A DNA stretch of 39,572 nt from Clostridia bacterium (GCA_910574475.1 CAJTAT010000018.1:1-39572); one strand, 5' to 3'; counted from the stretch's first letter, positions 15,200-24,407 are shown. Numbers and translations are program-made. The notes: generated by a model from the sequence alone, not told the origin.

Positions 15200-15766
15200 T
15201 CAAAGCTCCTCTGTCTTGTTCTCTGTCTGTCCCAGATCTGTAGTAATGGAAGCCATCCCGGCAGGCGTCTCCTCCTCCAGGCGATCCAGAAAGGCATTGA
15301 ACTTCCAAATCATACGGTATACAAGAATCGTAACTGCTACTGTATAGATTAATTCCGGCATAACAATATGTGTGAAGTAATATCCAAAATCAAACTTACT
15401 GCGCATCAAAAATAGAAAGAAATATACGCACAGGCCATACACCAGATCGCTCAGGGCAACCCAAAACATGGGAAGTTTAATGTCCTCATCGTAAAACATC
15501 ATGTGGAACAATCCGCTTCCATACCCGATAAACATATAGAGCAACGCATAAAATCCAAAAACTCTTCCAAAGAAAATATCTATCAAAAACCCTGAGAAAA
15601 AACCAATGAACATTCCCTCCCGCTCTCCCCGTAAAAATCCCAGAGATGAGGTGACAATCAAAAGAAGGTTGGGAGAAATGGAGGCCAGGGACAGGGTCTT
15701 AAACACAGTACACTGTAAAATAAAACATACAATAACCAAAAGTCCAACCACAAGCCTGCGCTTCAT
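15200..15766 (-). CDS. mreD: Rod shape-determining membrane protein MreD
   Basis: A 188-aa protein with about five or six membrane helices (start MKRRLVVGLLVIVCFILQCT, later LLYMFIGYGSGLFHMMFYD, LVYGLCVYFFLFLM). The LGFLRGEREGMFIGFFSGFL motif is typical of MreD. It bridges MreC to the elongation machinery. Its ATG overlaps the mreC stop by one base (TAATG) and PBP2 begins two bases after its stop. The C-terminal tail after the last helix is hydrophilic and poorly conserved. Confidence 0.92.
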   Translation of the reverse strand: MKRRLVVGLLVIVCFILQCTVFKTLSLASISPNLLLIVTSSLGFLRGEREGMFIGFFSGFLIDIFFGRVFGFYALLYMFIGYGSGLFHMMFYDEDIKLPMFWVALSDLVYGLCVYFFLFLMRSKFDFGYYFTHIVMPELIYTVAVTILVYRMIWKFNAFLDRLEEETPAGMASITTDLGQTENKTEEL

Positions 15767-16623
15767 TATGATTCCTCCACTGTCTGTTTCAAATCAGTGA
15801 TAACTAAAACCATGTGTAAATGCTCAAAATCCACAGCCGGCGTAATCGTACCAGACTTCGTCAGATTGTTAGAGTCCAAAGACACCTCATTCAGGTATCC
15901 GATCAAAATACCCTCGTGATATTTATCACTCACATGAGAAGTAACGATCTTCTCTCCCTGAATGGCCAAATCATTGGGATCTTTCAATTCTTCAATCCGA
16001 ATCAGCCCCTGATCCATAAGCTGTAGATCGCCTTTCACAAAACAAAGATCCGAGGTGGACAACACCTGGGCGCTGACATTGCTCATATCGTCAATGACGG
16101 AGCGCACCTGGGCCCAATTATCGCCAGATTTCGTAACAATTCCCACCAGACCACTTCCAGCGATAACATTCATATCCGCCTCAATTCCATCATTTTTTCC
16201 TTTATCAATCACAAAGGTATTAAACCAATTGCCTGAGTCTGTGGCTATAATATTGGCCGCTACCTTGTTAAACTGCTCATATCCCTGATCCAGGGCATAA
16301 AGCTCCTCAAATTCCTGAAGCCGGTACTGACTTTGCATCAGACGGCTGTTTTCCATAATCAGCTCATCTACCTGAGCCTGAAGCTCCTCATTTTTTGCCT
16401 GGGCAACAGTCAAGTCTGCCAGATTGTCCTTTTTTTCCCGAATCCATCCTCCAATATTATTGATTCCCATCTCAAAAGGCACAAAAACATAACCAGACAT
16501 TTTGCCCAGTGTCTCGCCTGCAAATCCTGTGGTGTAAGAAGCAAACATCATTACAATACACAGAGCTGCCAAGGCCGCAAATATGTATTTTGTTGGAATA
16601 AAATAATTGTTCTTTTTTTTCAT
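15766..16623 (-). CDS. mreC: Rod shape-determining protein MreC
   Basis: A 285-aa protein with an N-terminal membrane anchor (about 10-30), a coiled coil at about 65-105 (LTVAQAKNEELQAQVDELIM), and two beta-barrel domains with the family motif DKGKNDGIEADMNVIAGSGLVG and VRSVIDDMSNVSAQVL. It lies outside the membrane as a scaffold between MreB/MreD and PBP2. The start ATG has AGGTG upstream. The mreB-mreC-mreD order is standard. Confidence 0.95.
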   Translation of the reverse strand: MKKKNNYFIPTKYIFAALAALCIVMMFASYTTGFAGETLGKMSGYVFVPFEMGINNIGGWIREKKDNLADLTVAQAKNEELQAQVDELIMENSRLMQSQYRLQEFEELYALDQGYEQFNKVAANIIATDSGNWFNTFVIDKGKNDGIEADMNVIAGSGLVGIVTKSGDNWAQVRSVIDDMSNVSAQVLSTSDLCFVKGDLQLMDQGLIRIEELKDPNDLAIQGEKIVTSHVSDKYHEGILIGYLNEVSLDSNNLTKSGTITPAVDFEHLHMVLVITDLKQTVEES

Positions 16624-16635
16624 ACTACACCTGAA

Positions 16636-17643
16636 TTAATCATAGATCTGCTCCTTTGTAATAAAGGTTAAGCTGCGGAATTCTTTTTCCTTGATCACAC
16701 GCTCCAAGCCTCTGGCCACACACTCCTCAGGCTTTTCTACCATATTAACCTTAATATTGGTGGCATTGGCAATGAGCTCATCCAATCCTTTTAAATTGGC
16801 CACGCCTCCTGTCAGGAAAATACCATTACGAATAATATCCACCCCCAGCTCAGGAGGAGTGCGCTCCAAAATCACTTTTATAGCATCAACAATGGATTTT
16901 AACTGCTCCTGAATGGCTGTTGCCACAAAATCCGCAGAGATCTCCAAAAGAGCAGGAAGGCCAAGGGCCATATTGCGGCCGCAAATCTCCCGTTTGGACT
17001 CTGTATCCCCTGGCACATAGCCAAGTTCATTTTTCAAAATCTCAGCCGTCTTATTTCCAATAAAATATCCAAATTCCCTGCGGATAGAGCTGGAAATAGC
17101 CTCATCGATCTTATTTCCGCCATTTTTGATAAGTTTGCTTGTGACCGTTCCTCCCAGAGAGAGAATTGAGATCTCTGTGGTGTCCGCTCCCACATCCACC
17201 AGCATCACTCCCTGAGCTTGTCTGACATCAAGACCAAGGCCAAGACCTGCTGCCACTGGCTTATCAATAAGCTGAATATTTTTGGATTTTAAGCCGGTAC
17301 CCTGGATCAGTGTAGTAAACACACGATCCTGGACATCTGTGGGAAGGGCCACCACAAACTCTGCTCCTTTTAGATTTCCCTTTGTATGCCCCTCTAAAAA
17401 TGCACGCAAAAACTCCTGCATATAAGTAATACTTGCGACTGTACCAAAAGACATAGGGTACAAAACTTCTATATTGGCTGGAGCCTTTTCATGCATATCA
17501 AAGGCTTCATCTCCATAGGCAATCATACCTTTCTTTTCTTCAATGGCTACCATATTCTTTTCACAGTAAATGGTATCGCTCTCTTTGCTGTAGATTTTAA
17601 TGCTGCTCGTTCCAAAGTCACATCCAAAACTCTGTGCCGACAT
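16636..17643 (-). CDS. mreB: Rod shape-determining actin homolog MreB
   Basis: A 335-aa actin-fold ATPase that polymerises under the membrane and guides peptidoglycan synthesis. Phosphate loop 1 is FGCDFGTSSIKIY, phosphate loop 2 is VMLVDVGADTTEISIL, and the adenosine motif is IFLTGGVANLKGLDELI. The N-terminus is more divergent than in Bacillus MreB (Cys-Asp-Phe-Gly-Thr-Ser-Ser), as in many Lachnospiraceae copies. GAAGGAGAGG precedes the ATG. It follows radC by about 50 nt, the widely conserved radC-mre order. Confidence 0.93.
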   Translation of the reverse strand: MSAQSFGCDFGTSSIKIYSKESDTIYCEKNMVAIEEKKGMIAYGDEAFDMHEKAPANIEVLYPMSFGTVASITYMQEFLRAFLEGHTKGNLKGAEFVVALPTDVQDRVFTTLIQGTGLKSKNIQLIDKPVAAGLGLGLDVRQAQGVMLVDVGADTTEISILSLGGTVTSKLIKNGGNKIDEAISSSIRREFGYFIGNKTAEILKNELGYVPGDTESKREICGRNMALGLPALLEISADFVATAIQEQLKSIVDAIKVILERTPPELGVDIIRNGIFLTGGVANLKGLDELIANATNIKVNMVEKPEECVARGLERVIKEKEFRSLTFITKEQIYD

Positions 17644-17695
17644 CTCAACTACCTCTCCTTCTTCTGTTCATCCATATTATCCATACAGAGGGCTT

Positions 17696-18400
17696 TTATT
17701 TTTTTGTTCCCTCTGGTAGTATACCCTTTTCACGTAAACTTATATAACTATGATCCCCAATAATCACATGATCCAAAAGCTGGATCCCCAAAAGCTCTCC
17801 TGCACAGCGAATTTGCTCTGTCACCTTCACATCATCTCTGCTGGGCGTGGGATCACCGCTGGGATGATTGTGTACCAGCACAAAATTTACTGCACGAACC
17901 TCCAAAGCCTCCAAAAAAATTTCTCTGGGAGATATCAGGGATGCGTTTACGGTCCCCTTAAACAACAGCTTTTCTTTCAAAAGCTTGTTTTTCGTATTTA
18001 AATACAATCCAATCAGTTGCTCCTGCTCCTCATGGCGCAATTCTTCCATAAAATAGTCGGCAATCGTAGAGGGAGAAAGAAAGCAAAGCCTCTCTCTGGC
18101 TCCTGCCTTTGCCATACGGGCTGCCAGCTCTGCGATACACTTAATCTGTACAGCTTTTACCTTTCCAATTCCCTTAATCTCCATCAGACGCTTTAAGGGA
18201 ATACTACAAAACCCAGACAGCCCCTGATATCCAGAAACATTTAAGATCCTGCCGGCCAGTTGGCAGGATGTCTCGCCAAAGGTTCCCGTCCGTATGATGA
18301 CTGCCAAAAGCTCTGTGTCAGAGAGTACTTCTGCTCCATAAGCCAGGCATTTTTCATAAGGCCGCTCTTCCTTGCAGAGATCTTTCATCGTCGTATTCAT
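17696..18400 (-). CDS. radC: RadC family protein (JAMM/MPN domain)
   Basis: A 234-aa protein. The N-terminal part holds a helix-hairpin-helix (LMEIKGIGKVKAVQIKCIAE). The C-terminal JAMM-type domain has the metal-site motif HNHPSGDPTPSRDD. The start is the ATG at 18400 with AAAGGAAAAG upstream; a GTG six codons earlier lacks its own site. Despite the name, a repair role is not supported for the family. Its steady place upstream of mreB suggests a shared operon more than shared function. Confidence 0.93.
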   Translation of the reverse strand: MNTTMKDLCKEERPYEKCLAYGAEVLSDTELLAVIIRTGTFGETSCQLAGRILNVSGYQGLSGFCSIPLKRLMEIKGIGKVKAVQIKCIAELAARMAKAGARERLCFLSPSTIADYFMEELRHEEQEQLIGLYLNTKNKLLKEKLLFKGTVNASLISPREIFLEALEVRAVNFVLVHNHPSGDPTPSRDDVKVTEQIRCAGELLGIQLLDHVIIGDHSYISLREKGILPEGTKK

Positions 18401-18474
18401 TCCACTTTTCCTTTCCACTCTCCAAGCAGTCCAGGGCCGTCACTTCCTATGGGACGGCAAAGTGTCTTTTCATA

Positions 18475-18726
18475 CTACAGCTTTCGATAAATGAGAATTG
18501 CAAGCACTACGCCAATAATACTGGCGATGGAGATATGAATGGTCAAACCAAAGGTCAGCACCAACAAGCCCAGATCCAACACCACAGGCGTTTCCAATCC
18601 AAAACTCTGACCGTATCCCAGCCAGCTAAGTCCTGACATGTTTGCAGTCAACATCCCAATAAAACCACCCAGTACAATTCCAGATAGCAACATCACTGCC
18701 AGCACCCAGCCATTTTTTGTTCTCAT
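18475..18726 (-). CDS. DUF4321 family membrane protein
   Basis: An 83-aa protein from the ATG at 18726, with GGAGG 5 nt upstream. Two membrane segments (about 6-28 and 48-80) carry the DUF4321 pattern: a first helix with VLGGFIGML and a second glycine-poor helix ending in IYRKL. These small proteins precede radC-mreB in many Clostridia. Function unknown; the position suggests a link to the elongation machinery. The roughly 175-nt gap upstream must hold the promoter of the mre block; a TATAAT at about 18790 is present but no good -35 box is seen. Confidence 0.8.
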   Translation of the reverse strand: MRTKNGWVLAVMLLSGIVLGGFIGMLTANMSGLSWLGYGQSFGLETPVVLDLGLLVLTFGLTIHISIASIIGVVLAILIYRKL

Positions 18727-18900
18727 AATACCCTCCATCTTTTGCAGCAATAGTTGAAATAGCCTAAAACACGCAGATTAGATCAAATTATATAATAGCA
18801 CAAACAAAAACTCTTGTATATAGAGGAAATCTTAAGTTTTTGTATCAAAATTCGTACAAAATCTACAGTACCCGACAAAGGATCGTGCCCATTTACACTG

Positions 18901-20511
18901 TCAGTCTGGAAGCCCGTATCTCCCAGCCACAGCTTCCGCTACTTTGATTCCGTCCATGGCTGCTGAGGTAATGCCTCCCGCATAGCCTGCCCCCTCTCCA
19001 CAGGGGTAGAGCCCTTTAATCTGGCTTTCCATATGCTCTCCACGGACAATCCGCACTGGCGACGAAGTTCTGCTCTCCACACCAGAAAGGACTGCATCTT
19101 TCCTGGCAAATCCAGGAAGAATGTGATCGCAACCCAGGATCCCTTCCTCCAAAGCCTCAGACAAATGAGGTGGGAAAATTCCTCTCACATCTGCGAAGGT
19201 CCACTGTCCTTTGATGCAGGGTTCCACATCTCCCAGGCATGTGCTCACGCGTCTGTGGCAAAAATCCTCCAAAAGCTGTACTGGCACCTTTCCTTGTCCC
19301 AACTTATAAGCAGTCTGCTCCAATCTTCTCTGGAATTCCACCCCAGACAGCACGCTACTGCCTCCAAAATCTTCCGGGCGCACAGTCACAATCATGGCAC
19401 TGTTGGCATTGTACCCATCTCTGGCCTGATAGCTCATGCCGTTGACTGCAAGGCCACCTTCCTCAGAAGAGGCATTGACTACAAAACCTCCAGGACACAT
19501 ACAGAAGGAGTAGACACCCCGGTCATCTCCCACCTTCCGGGTCAGCTTATATGCCGCTGTAGGAAGTTCCCTGGGATAATTTTTTCCATATTGGCTCTGA
19601 TTGATCATCTCCTGGGGGTGTTCAATACGCACTCCTACCGCAAAAGCCTTCTTCTCCATAGGAATTCCCTTTTTTTGAAGCATCTCAAAGGTGTCCCGGG
19701 CGCTGTGGCCAATAGCCAGTACCAGTACTTCTGTCTCTAGATAGGCATCTGTCTCCTGTCCTCCAATTTTTCGGGCCACATGGACCCCTCTGACCATCCC
19801 TTCCTGTATATCAATCTCATTCATCCGGCTTTCAAACCACACCTGGCCTCCCAGTGAACAGAACTCTTCCCGAATCCTTTCCACCACACCGATCAGTACA
19901 TCAGTCCCCAGATGAGGCTTGTTCCAGTATAGGATCTCCTCTGGCGCCCCTGCCTGCACAAAAGTCTCCAGAACTAAACGATTCCTGCCCATAGGGTCCT
20001 TTACCAGTGTATTCAGCTTTCCATCTGAAAAAGTTCCTGCTCCCCCTTCACCAAACTGGACATTCGAATCTCCTTTCAGCACTCCCGTATTCCAAAATCC
20101 TAGCACTGTTTCTCTGCGTTTTCGCACTGTCTCACCGCGCTCCAGCATAATGGGGGCGTAGCCTGCCCTTGCAAGCATTAATCCACAAAAAAGCCCTGCC
20201 GGGCCACTCCCCACGATCACTGGTGGATGTGTAAGAATTGTCTCTCCCAAATCTGGAAAGCAGTAGGGTTTTCGCTGTATCTTGGCAGCATTTTTCAGGC
20301 GTTTCTTCTTTAAGATCTGCTCCTCGTCCCTCGCCTGTACGTCAATGGTATACACGTACAGGATCGGCTTTTTTCTGGCATCCACAGACTTTTTCCAGAT
20401 CTCATACTTTATAAGCCGTTCTCCGGGTATCTGAAGCTCTCGCAGCAGTTCCCGCTCCAGATCTTTTTCTGTATGTCCTACAGCCAGCTTTAATTGACTC
20501 ACACGGATCAA
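18901..20511 (-). CDS. FAD-dependent dehydrogenase-like protein (COG2509 type)
   Basis: A 536-aa flavoprotein. I start it at the TTG at 20511, which overlaps the stop of the upstream flavoprotein gene (TTGA) and gives MIRVSQLKLAVGHTEKDLER; the frame continues further upstream without a start signal. A small N-terminal domain of about 85 residues is followed by the FAD loop PVIVGSGPAGLFCGLMLARAG, a GEGGAGTFSDGKLNTL motif, VLAIGHSARDTFEML and the closing FAD motif GLYPCGEGAGYAGGITSAAMDGI. These are hallmarks of the uncharacterised FAD-dependent dehydrogenase family COG2509. Substrate unknown. It is the last gene of the miaA operon. Confidence 0.88.
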   Translation of the reverse strand: MIRVSQLKLAVGHTEKDLERELLRELQIPGERLIKYEIWKKSVDARKKPILYVYTIDVQARDEEQILKKKRLKNAAKIQRKPYCFPDLGETILTHPPVIVGSGPAGLFCGLMLARAGYAPIMLERGETVRKRRETVLGFWNTGVLKGDSNVQFGEGGAGTFSDGKLNTLVKDPMGRNRLVLETFVQAGAPEEILYWNKPHLGTDVLIGVVERIREEFCSLGGQVWFESRMNEIDIQEGMVRGVHVARKIGGQETDAYLETEVLVLAIGHSARDTFEMLQKKGIPMEKKAFAVGVRIEHPQEMINQSQYGKNYPRELPTAAYKLTRKVGDDRGVYSFCMCPGGFVVNASSEEGGLAVNGMSYQARDGYNANSAMIVTVRPEDFGGSSVLSGVEFQRRLEQTAYKLGQGKVPVQLLEDFCHRRVSTCLGDVEPCIKGQWTFADVRGIFPPHLSEALEEGILGCDHILPGFARKDAVLSGVESRTSSPVRIVRGEHMESQIKGLYPCGEGAGYAGGITSAAMDGIKVAEAVAGRYGLPD

Positions 20512-21740
20512 TGTGTCATCCCCTCTCTTGCTGCATGCAAACCTGCCAGATAGCCGCTGCTCCAGGCCCACTGAAGATTGTAGCCGCCACAGGTTCCGTC
20601 AATATCAAGAATCTCCCCGGCAAAATAAAGGCCTTTCACAAGCTGGGACTCCATGGTCCCTGGATTCACCTGAGCCGTATCCACGCCTCCACAGCAGGCC
20701 TGAGCCTGTTCAAAGCCATTATAAGAGGAAATCTGCACCCGAAAATGTTTACATTCAAAAATAAGCGCCTGCCGCTCTTCTTCTGTCAGCTCCTCAGCCG
20801 TCTTTCCTTTGGAGAGCTTTGCTGTATCTCTCAGACATTCTGCCATTTTTTTAGGAAATAATCCTATCAGAAGCTGCTCGATGGTTTTATAAGCTCCCAG
20901 CGCAATCCTGGTATTCAGAAATGCGGCGAATGGTTCTTCTTCAAATACAGGCATCAGATCCAATTCTATCTCTACTTTTTTCCCATCTTCTAAAGCTCTT
21001 GAGGCATAACGGCTTACCTGAAAAATAGGAATCCCAGAAAGCCCATATGCCGTAAACTGTACCTCTCCCTCTTCCCGTTCAACTATCTCACCATCTCTTT
21101 GAAGAATTACCTTTGCATCCATGCGAAGACCTGCCAGTTTTTCCATCCTTTTATCTCTGGAGCGAAGCTGAACTAGGGCCGGTAAAGGTTTTATGATACA
21201 GTGCCCCAGCTTTTTTGCATAGATATACCCGCTTCCATCAGAGCCTGTCTGGGGAGCCGCGCAGGAACCTGCCGCCAAAATAAGCGCATCTCCTCTGTAT
21301 ACCCACCCTTCTGTCTGCACCTCAAAGCCGCTATCCTTACAAGAAATGCCTTTGATCTGGGTATTCAGAGCCAGCTTTACTTTTCTGTGCTCTGCCTCCA
21401 TCCGAAGAGCCTCCACCACTGCAGACGCCTGATCGCTGTAGGGGTAGAGATACCCATTCCGGTTCTTTGTAAAAATGCCCAGCTCCGTAAATAGACGCAG
21501 GGTATCATGCATCCCAAAGGAATCCAGAACCTGCTTAGCAAAGCCAGGTACTCCGCCCCGGTAATTTCTGTCGTCCTGATTAACATTCGTTAAATTGCAG
21601 CGCCCATTGCCAGTAATTAGAAGCTTTTTCCCAACCTGCTTGTTGTGTTCTAGCACAGTTACAACAGCCCCTGCACGGGCAGCAGAGACAGCCGCCATTA
21701 GGCCCGAAGCCCCGCCCCCGATTATCAATACTTTTTTCAT
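20508..21740 (-). CDS. HI0933/YhiN-family flavoprotein
   Basis: A 410-aa protein from the ATG at 21740 (AGGAG 5 nt upstream). It begins with the dinucleotide-binding loop VLIIGGGASGLMAAVSAA and the HI0933 motif GKKLLITGNGRCNLTN. Later motifs are LILAAGSCAAPQTGSDGSGY, an AYGLSGIPIFQVSRYA loop and the C-terminal FAD motif GLYFAGEILDIDGTCGGYNLQ. Family members are FAD-containing oxidoreductases without an assigned substrate. It sits 8 nt after the PLP enzyme and overlaps the COG2509 gene, so both flavoproteins are co-translated; related functions are plausible. Confidence 0.92.
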   Translation of the reverse strand: MKKVLIIGGGASGLMAAVSAARAGAVVTVLEHNKQVGKKLLITGNGRCNLTNVNQDDRNYRGGVPGFAKQVLDSFGMHDTLRLFTELGIFTKNRNGYLYPYSDQASAVVEALRMEAEHRKVKLALNTQIKGISCKDSGFEVQTEGWVYRGDALILAAGSCAAPQTGSDGSGYIYAKKLGHCIIKPLPALVQLRSRDKRMEKLAGLRMDAKVILQRDGEIVEREEGEVQFTAYGLSGIPIFQVSRYASRALEDGKKVEIELDLMPVFEEEPFAAFLNTRIALGAYKTIEQLLIGLFPKKMAECLRDTAKLSKGKTAEELTEEERQALIFECKHFRVQISSYNGFEQAQACCGGVDTAQVNPGTMESQLVKGLYFAGEILDIDGTCGGYNLQWAWSSGYLAGLHAAREGMTH

Positions 21741-21748
21741 CTTAGCTC

Positions 21749-23032
21749 CTAGATTGTCACAAGCCCTGCATCCACTAATTTCTGCAAGGACATAAGAATT
21801 CCAAATTTCGCGTGCTGCCATGTGAGACCACCCTGGAAATACACTGCATAGGGTGGTTTCATGGGGCCATCTGCAGAAAGCTCAATGGAGGATCCCTGTA
21901 CAAAGGCTCCTGCTGCCATGATCACATCGCTGTCATAGCCGGGCATCGCCCAGGGTTCTGGGGTCACGAAGCTGTCCACCGGTGCCGCTGCCTGGATTCC
22001 CTTACAGAATTCAATAACACCCTGGGGCGTCCCAAAAGTGACAGCCTGGATAATATCGTGACGGCTCTCTGTACTGTTGGGTATCACAGAAAATCCTAAC
22101 TTTTCATAGATATTTGCAGCAAAAATCGCGCCTTTGAGCGCTCCTCCTACTACAGTGGGCGCTAGGAAAAATCCCTGGTAAAAGCTGGTCATCACTCCCA
22201 GGGATGCCCCCACCTCTCTGCCCAGTCCGGGAGAGGTCAGGCGGTAAGCCGCATTTTCCACATATTCCTTTTTCCCAACAATATATCCGCCTATAGGCGC
22301 CAGTCCACCGCCTGGATTTTTGATCAGAGAGCCTACACAGAGATCTGCCCCCACCTCTGTGGGTTCTATGGTTTCCACAAATTCTCCGTAGCAGTTGTCC
22401 ACCATACAAATCACATCCGGCCTTCTTTCTTTGATAAAGGCAATCAGCTCACCAATCCGGCTGACCGACAGAGTAGGCCTGGTCTGGTATCCTTTTGAGC
22501 GCTGAATGGTCACAAGTCTAGTCTTTTCATTCAAAGCTTTCTCAATGGCAGGGTAGTCAAAGCTGCCGTTCTCCAGGAGATCTACCTGGCGGTAAGTGAC
22601 ACCATATTCCGCCAAAGATCCCTTCGATGGACGGATGCCAATGACCTCCTCCAGAGTATCATAAGGTTTTCCAACAGGAGAAAGAAGTTCATCCCCGGGG
22701 CGCAGATTCCCGGACAGGGCTACTGCCAGGGCATGAGTACCACAGGCAATCTGAGGTCTTACCAGAGCTGACTCTCCGCGAAAGACATGGGCATAGACCT
22801 CTTCCAGCTTATCTCTTCCCTGATCGTCATATCCATAACCGCTTGTGGCGGCAAAACAGGCTGCCTCTACTTTTGCCTTCTGCATCCCACTCAGAACCTT
22901 TAACTGATTGTATTCCACCGTCTCATCAATGGCATCAAAACGTTCTTTCAGCCCTTTTTCAATTTCTGCTCCAAACTCATACACTTTTGGGCTGATGCCC
23001 ATTTCTTCGCAGATCATTTTTCCTTTTTTCAC
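21749..23032 (-). CDS. PF06838 family PLP-dependent enzyme ('methionine gamma-lyase family')
   Basis: A 427-aa fold-type I PLP enzyme. It starts at a GTG at 23032, one base after the miaA stop; an ATG five codons in is an alternative. Motifs include AATSGYGYDDQGRDKLEEVY, RPQIACGTHALAVALSGNLR, VDNCYGEFVE and GSLIKNPGGGLAPIGGYIVG, where the Lys of SLIKNPGG is the expected PLP lysine. The family (also labelled aluminium resistance protein) is related to Cys/Met-metabolism lyases, but its substrate is not settled. The miaA neighbourhood is the usual one in Firmicutes. Confidence 0.9.
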   Translation of the reverse strand: MKKGKMICEEMGISPKVYEFGAEIEKGLKERFDAIDETVEYNQLKVLSGMQKAKVEAACFAATSGYGYDDQGRDKLEEVYAHVFRGESALVRPQIACGTHALAVALSGNLRPGDELLSPVGKPYDTLEEVIGIRPSKGSLAEYGVTYRQVDLLENGSFDYPAIEKALNEKTRLVTIQRSKGYQTRPTLSVSRIGELIAFIKERRPDVICMVDNCYGEFVETIEPTEVGADLCVGSLIKNPGGGLAPIGGYIVGKKEYVENAAYRLTSPGLGREVGASLGVMTSFYQGFFLAPTVVGGALKGAIFAANIYEKLGFSVIPNSTESRHDIIQAVTFGTPQGVIEFCKGIQAAAPVDSFVTPEPWAMPGYDSDVIMAAGAFVQGSSIELSADGPMKPPYAVYFQGGLTWQHAKFGILMSLQKLVDAGLVTI

Positions 23033-23033
23033 T

Positions 23034-23978
23034 TTATATCATTCCCCTTTGTCCAAGTTCTTCTAATATAAATCTCAGTATTTTCTCTTCCTCGTACTGA
23101 AAATCAGGCTTATTAAGCCAGATAACATCCCGCTCCCGCCGAAACCAGGTTAGCTGGCGCTTGGCAAAATGGCGGGTGTCTCGTTTTAGAGTATAGACAG
23201 CCTCTTCCAGAGTCAATTCTCCCTCCAGATAGGCCAAAATTTCTTTGTAACCCAATCCTTGCATGGACACTATGCCCCGGGTGCATCCCATGTCCTTTAA
23301 GGCTCTCACTTCCTCCACAAGTCCTGCCTCCAACATGGCATCGACCCTTTCATCAATTCGCTCATAGAGAAGGCTTCTCTCATCATTTAACACAAAATAG
23401 GCGGCCAGGTAGGGGGAACTCTTTTCATGCTGCTCTTTGTTATGTTCAGAAATTTTTTTCCCTGTCAGACGATAAAACTCCAGGGCACGTATCACCCGCT
23501 TCACATTATTGGCATGAATCTCTTCTGCTGCTTTGGAATCTACTTTTTTCAGCATTTGATGAAGTGCGTCCGCCCCTTTGTCCAGGGCCAGAGCTTCCAG
23601 CTCTGCCCGAATCTCTGGGTGATCCTCATTATCTGTAAAATCAATATCATAAAGCAAGGCCTGAATATAGAAGCCTGTGCCTCCCGCTACAATAGGAATT
23701 CGCTTTCTTCCATAGATCTCCTGCACAGCTTTTTTTGCCAGACGCTGAAAAGAGACCACATTGAAATCCTCTGTAGGTTCCAGTATATCTATCAGGTGAT
23801 GAGGAATTCCTTCCATCTCTTCACTTCGAATTTTTGCAGAACCAATATCCATATGGCGGTAGACCTGCATGGAATCTGCCGATATAATTTCCCCGTCAAT
23901 GGCTTTCGCCAGAGCGATGGAAAGTTTTGTTTTGCCTGTGGCCGTTGGCCCTGTGAGAATTACCATTGGCTGCTTCAT
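23034..23978 (-). CDS. miaA: tRNA dimethylallyltransferase
   Basis: A 314-aa enzyme that transfers a dimethylallyl group to A37 of tRNAs reading UNN codons, including the tRNA-Leu(CAA) in this window. The start is the ATG at 23978, with AGGAG upstream. Motifs are the P-loop LTGPTATGKTKLSIALAKAI, EIISADSMQVYRHMDIGSAK, IPHHLIDIL, VAGGTGFYIQALLYDID, RVIRALEFYRLTGKKIS and RHFAKRQLTWFRRE. It heads a four-gene operon with its own strong promoter (24039-24067) and a palindrome in the leader. Confidence 0.95.
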   Translation of the reverse strand: MKQPMVILTGPTATGKTKLSIALAKAIDGEIISADSMQVYRHMDIGSAKIRSEEMEGIPHHLIDILEPTEDFNVVSFQRLAKKAVQEIYGRKRIPIVAGGTGFYIQALLYDIDFTDNEDHPEIRAELEALALDKGADALHQMLKKVDSKAAEEIHANNVKRVIRALEFYRLTGKKISEHNKEQHEKSSPYLAAYFVLNDERSLLYERIDERVDAMLEAGLVEEVRALKDMGCTRGIVSMQGLGYKEILAYLEGELTLEEAVYTLKRDTRHFAKRQLTWFRRERDVIWLNKPDFQYEEEKILRFILEELGQRGMI

Positions 23979-24011
23979 CGTGGTCTCCTGTCTGTTCCTG
24001 TCCTTGTTTTC

Positions 24012-24030
24012 CAAACCATTTCATGGTTTG
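24012..24030. promoter_or_regulatory. Palindrome in the miaA leader, possible operator
   Basis: CAAACCAT and ATGGTTTG form a perfect 8-bp inverted repeat around a 3-base centre. It begins 8 nt downstream of the miaA -10 box. It could be a repressor site or an mRNA hairpin. Confidence 0.45.
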
Positions 24031-24038
24031 TCTGCTTT

Positions 24039-24067
24039 ATTATAGTGAATGTGGTTGGGATTTGCAA
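24039..24067 (-). promoter_or_regulatory. Sigma-A promoter of the miaA operon
   Basis: Minus-strand TTGCAA (24062-24067), 17-bp spacer, perfect TATAAT (24039-24044). Confidence 0.75.
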
Positions 24068-24074
24068 GAACAAC

Positions 24075-24144
24075 TTATGGAAAGTTCACTTGACATTTTT
24101 ACCGAAATAGTCTATGCCCATAATGTAAAGCAAGCTTTCCATAA
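24075..24144. promoter_or_regulatory. Inverted repeat framing the HTH gene promoter
   Basis: TTATGGAAAG (24075-24084) and CTTTCCATAA (24135-24144) are perfect inverted 10-mers, 50 nt apart. Between them lies TTGACA (24090-24095), a 17-bp spacer and a weak -10 TATGCC (24113-24118). The layout suits autoregulation by the HTH protein just downstream. Confidence 0.45.
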
Positions 24145-24170
24145 CAAAAAATTATAAAAGGAGAACTGTT

Positions 24171-24407
24171 TTGGAAAACCGTTTAGAAAAATTAAGAACG
24201 GCTCAGGGCGTCACCCAGGAGGAATTAGCCGCCTCTTTAGAAGTATCCAGGCAAACCATCGGCTCTCTGGAAAAGGGGCGATACAATCCTTCCATTTTAT
24301 TGGCCTTTAAAATTGCCCGATACTTCAAATATCCATTGAAGAAATCTTTATTTATGAGGAGGATAAGACATGAACCGAAAGAAGAAAAAATGAGCGAAAC
24401 ACTCTGA
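24171..24407 (+). pseudogene. Small XRE-family (Cro/CI-type) regulator with C-terminal frameshift
   Basis: The gene starts at a TTG at 24171 with AAAGGAG 8 nt upstream. Residues 1-50 are a full helix-turn-helix (KLRTAQGVTQEELAASLEVS, RQTIGSLEKGRYNPSILLAF, KIARYF) of the short stand-alone type, about 66-68 aa. After ARYFK the frame runs into KYPLKKSLFMRRIRHEP, unlike the family. One base missing near 24327 explains this: in the next frame the sequence reads ISIEEIFIYEEDKT and stops at 24373, overlapping the downstream ATG (ATGA). So a 1-nt deletion (or a read error) has altered the tail. The DNA-binding part is intact and may still work. Confidence 0.75.

Noticed and set aside
18840..18870. 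Inverted repeat TTTTGTA/TACAAAA downstream of the COG2509 gene as a terminator
   Set aside because: Short AT-only stem without a T-run; not convincing.
19033..19740. 235-codon plus-strand frame opposite the COG2509 flavoprotein
   Set aside because: Antisense shadow; the minus-strand protein has clear FAD motifs over the whole stretch.
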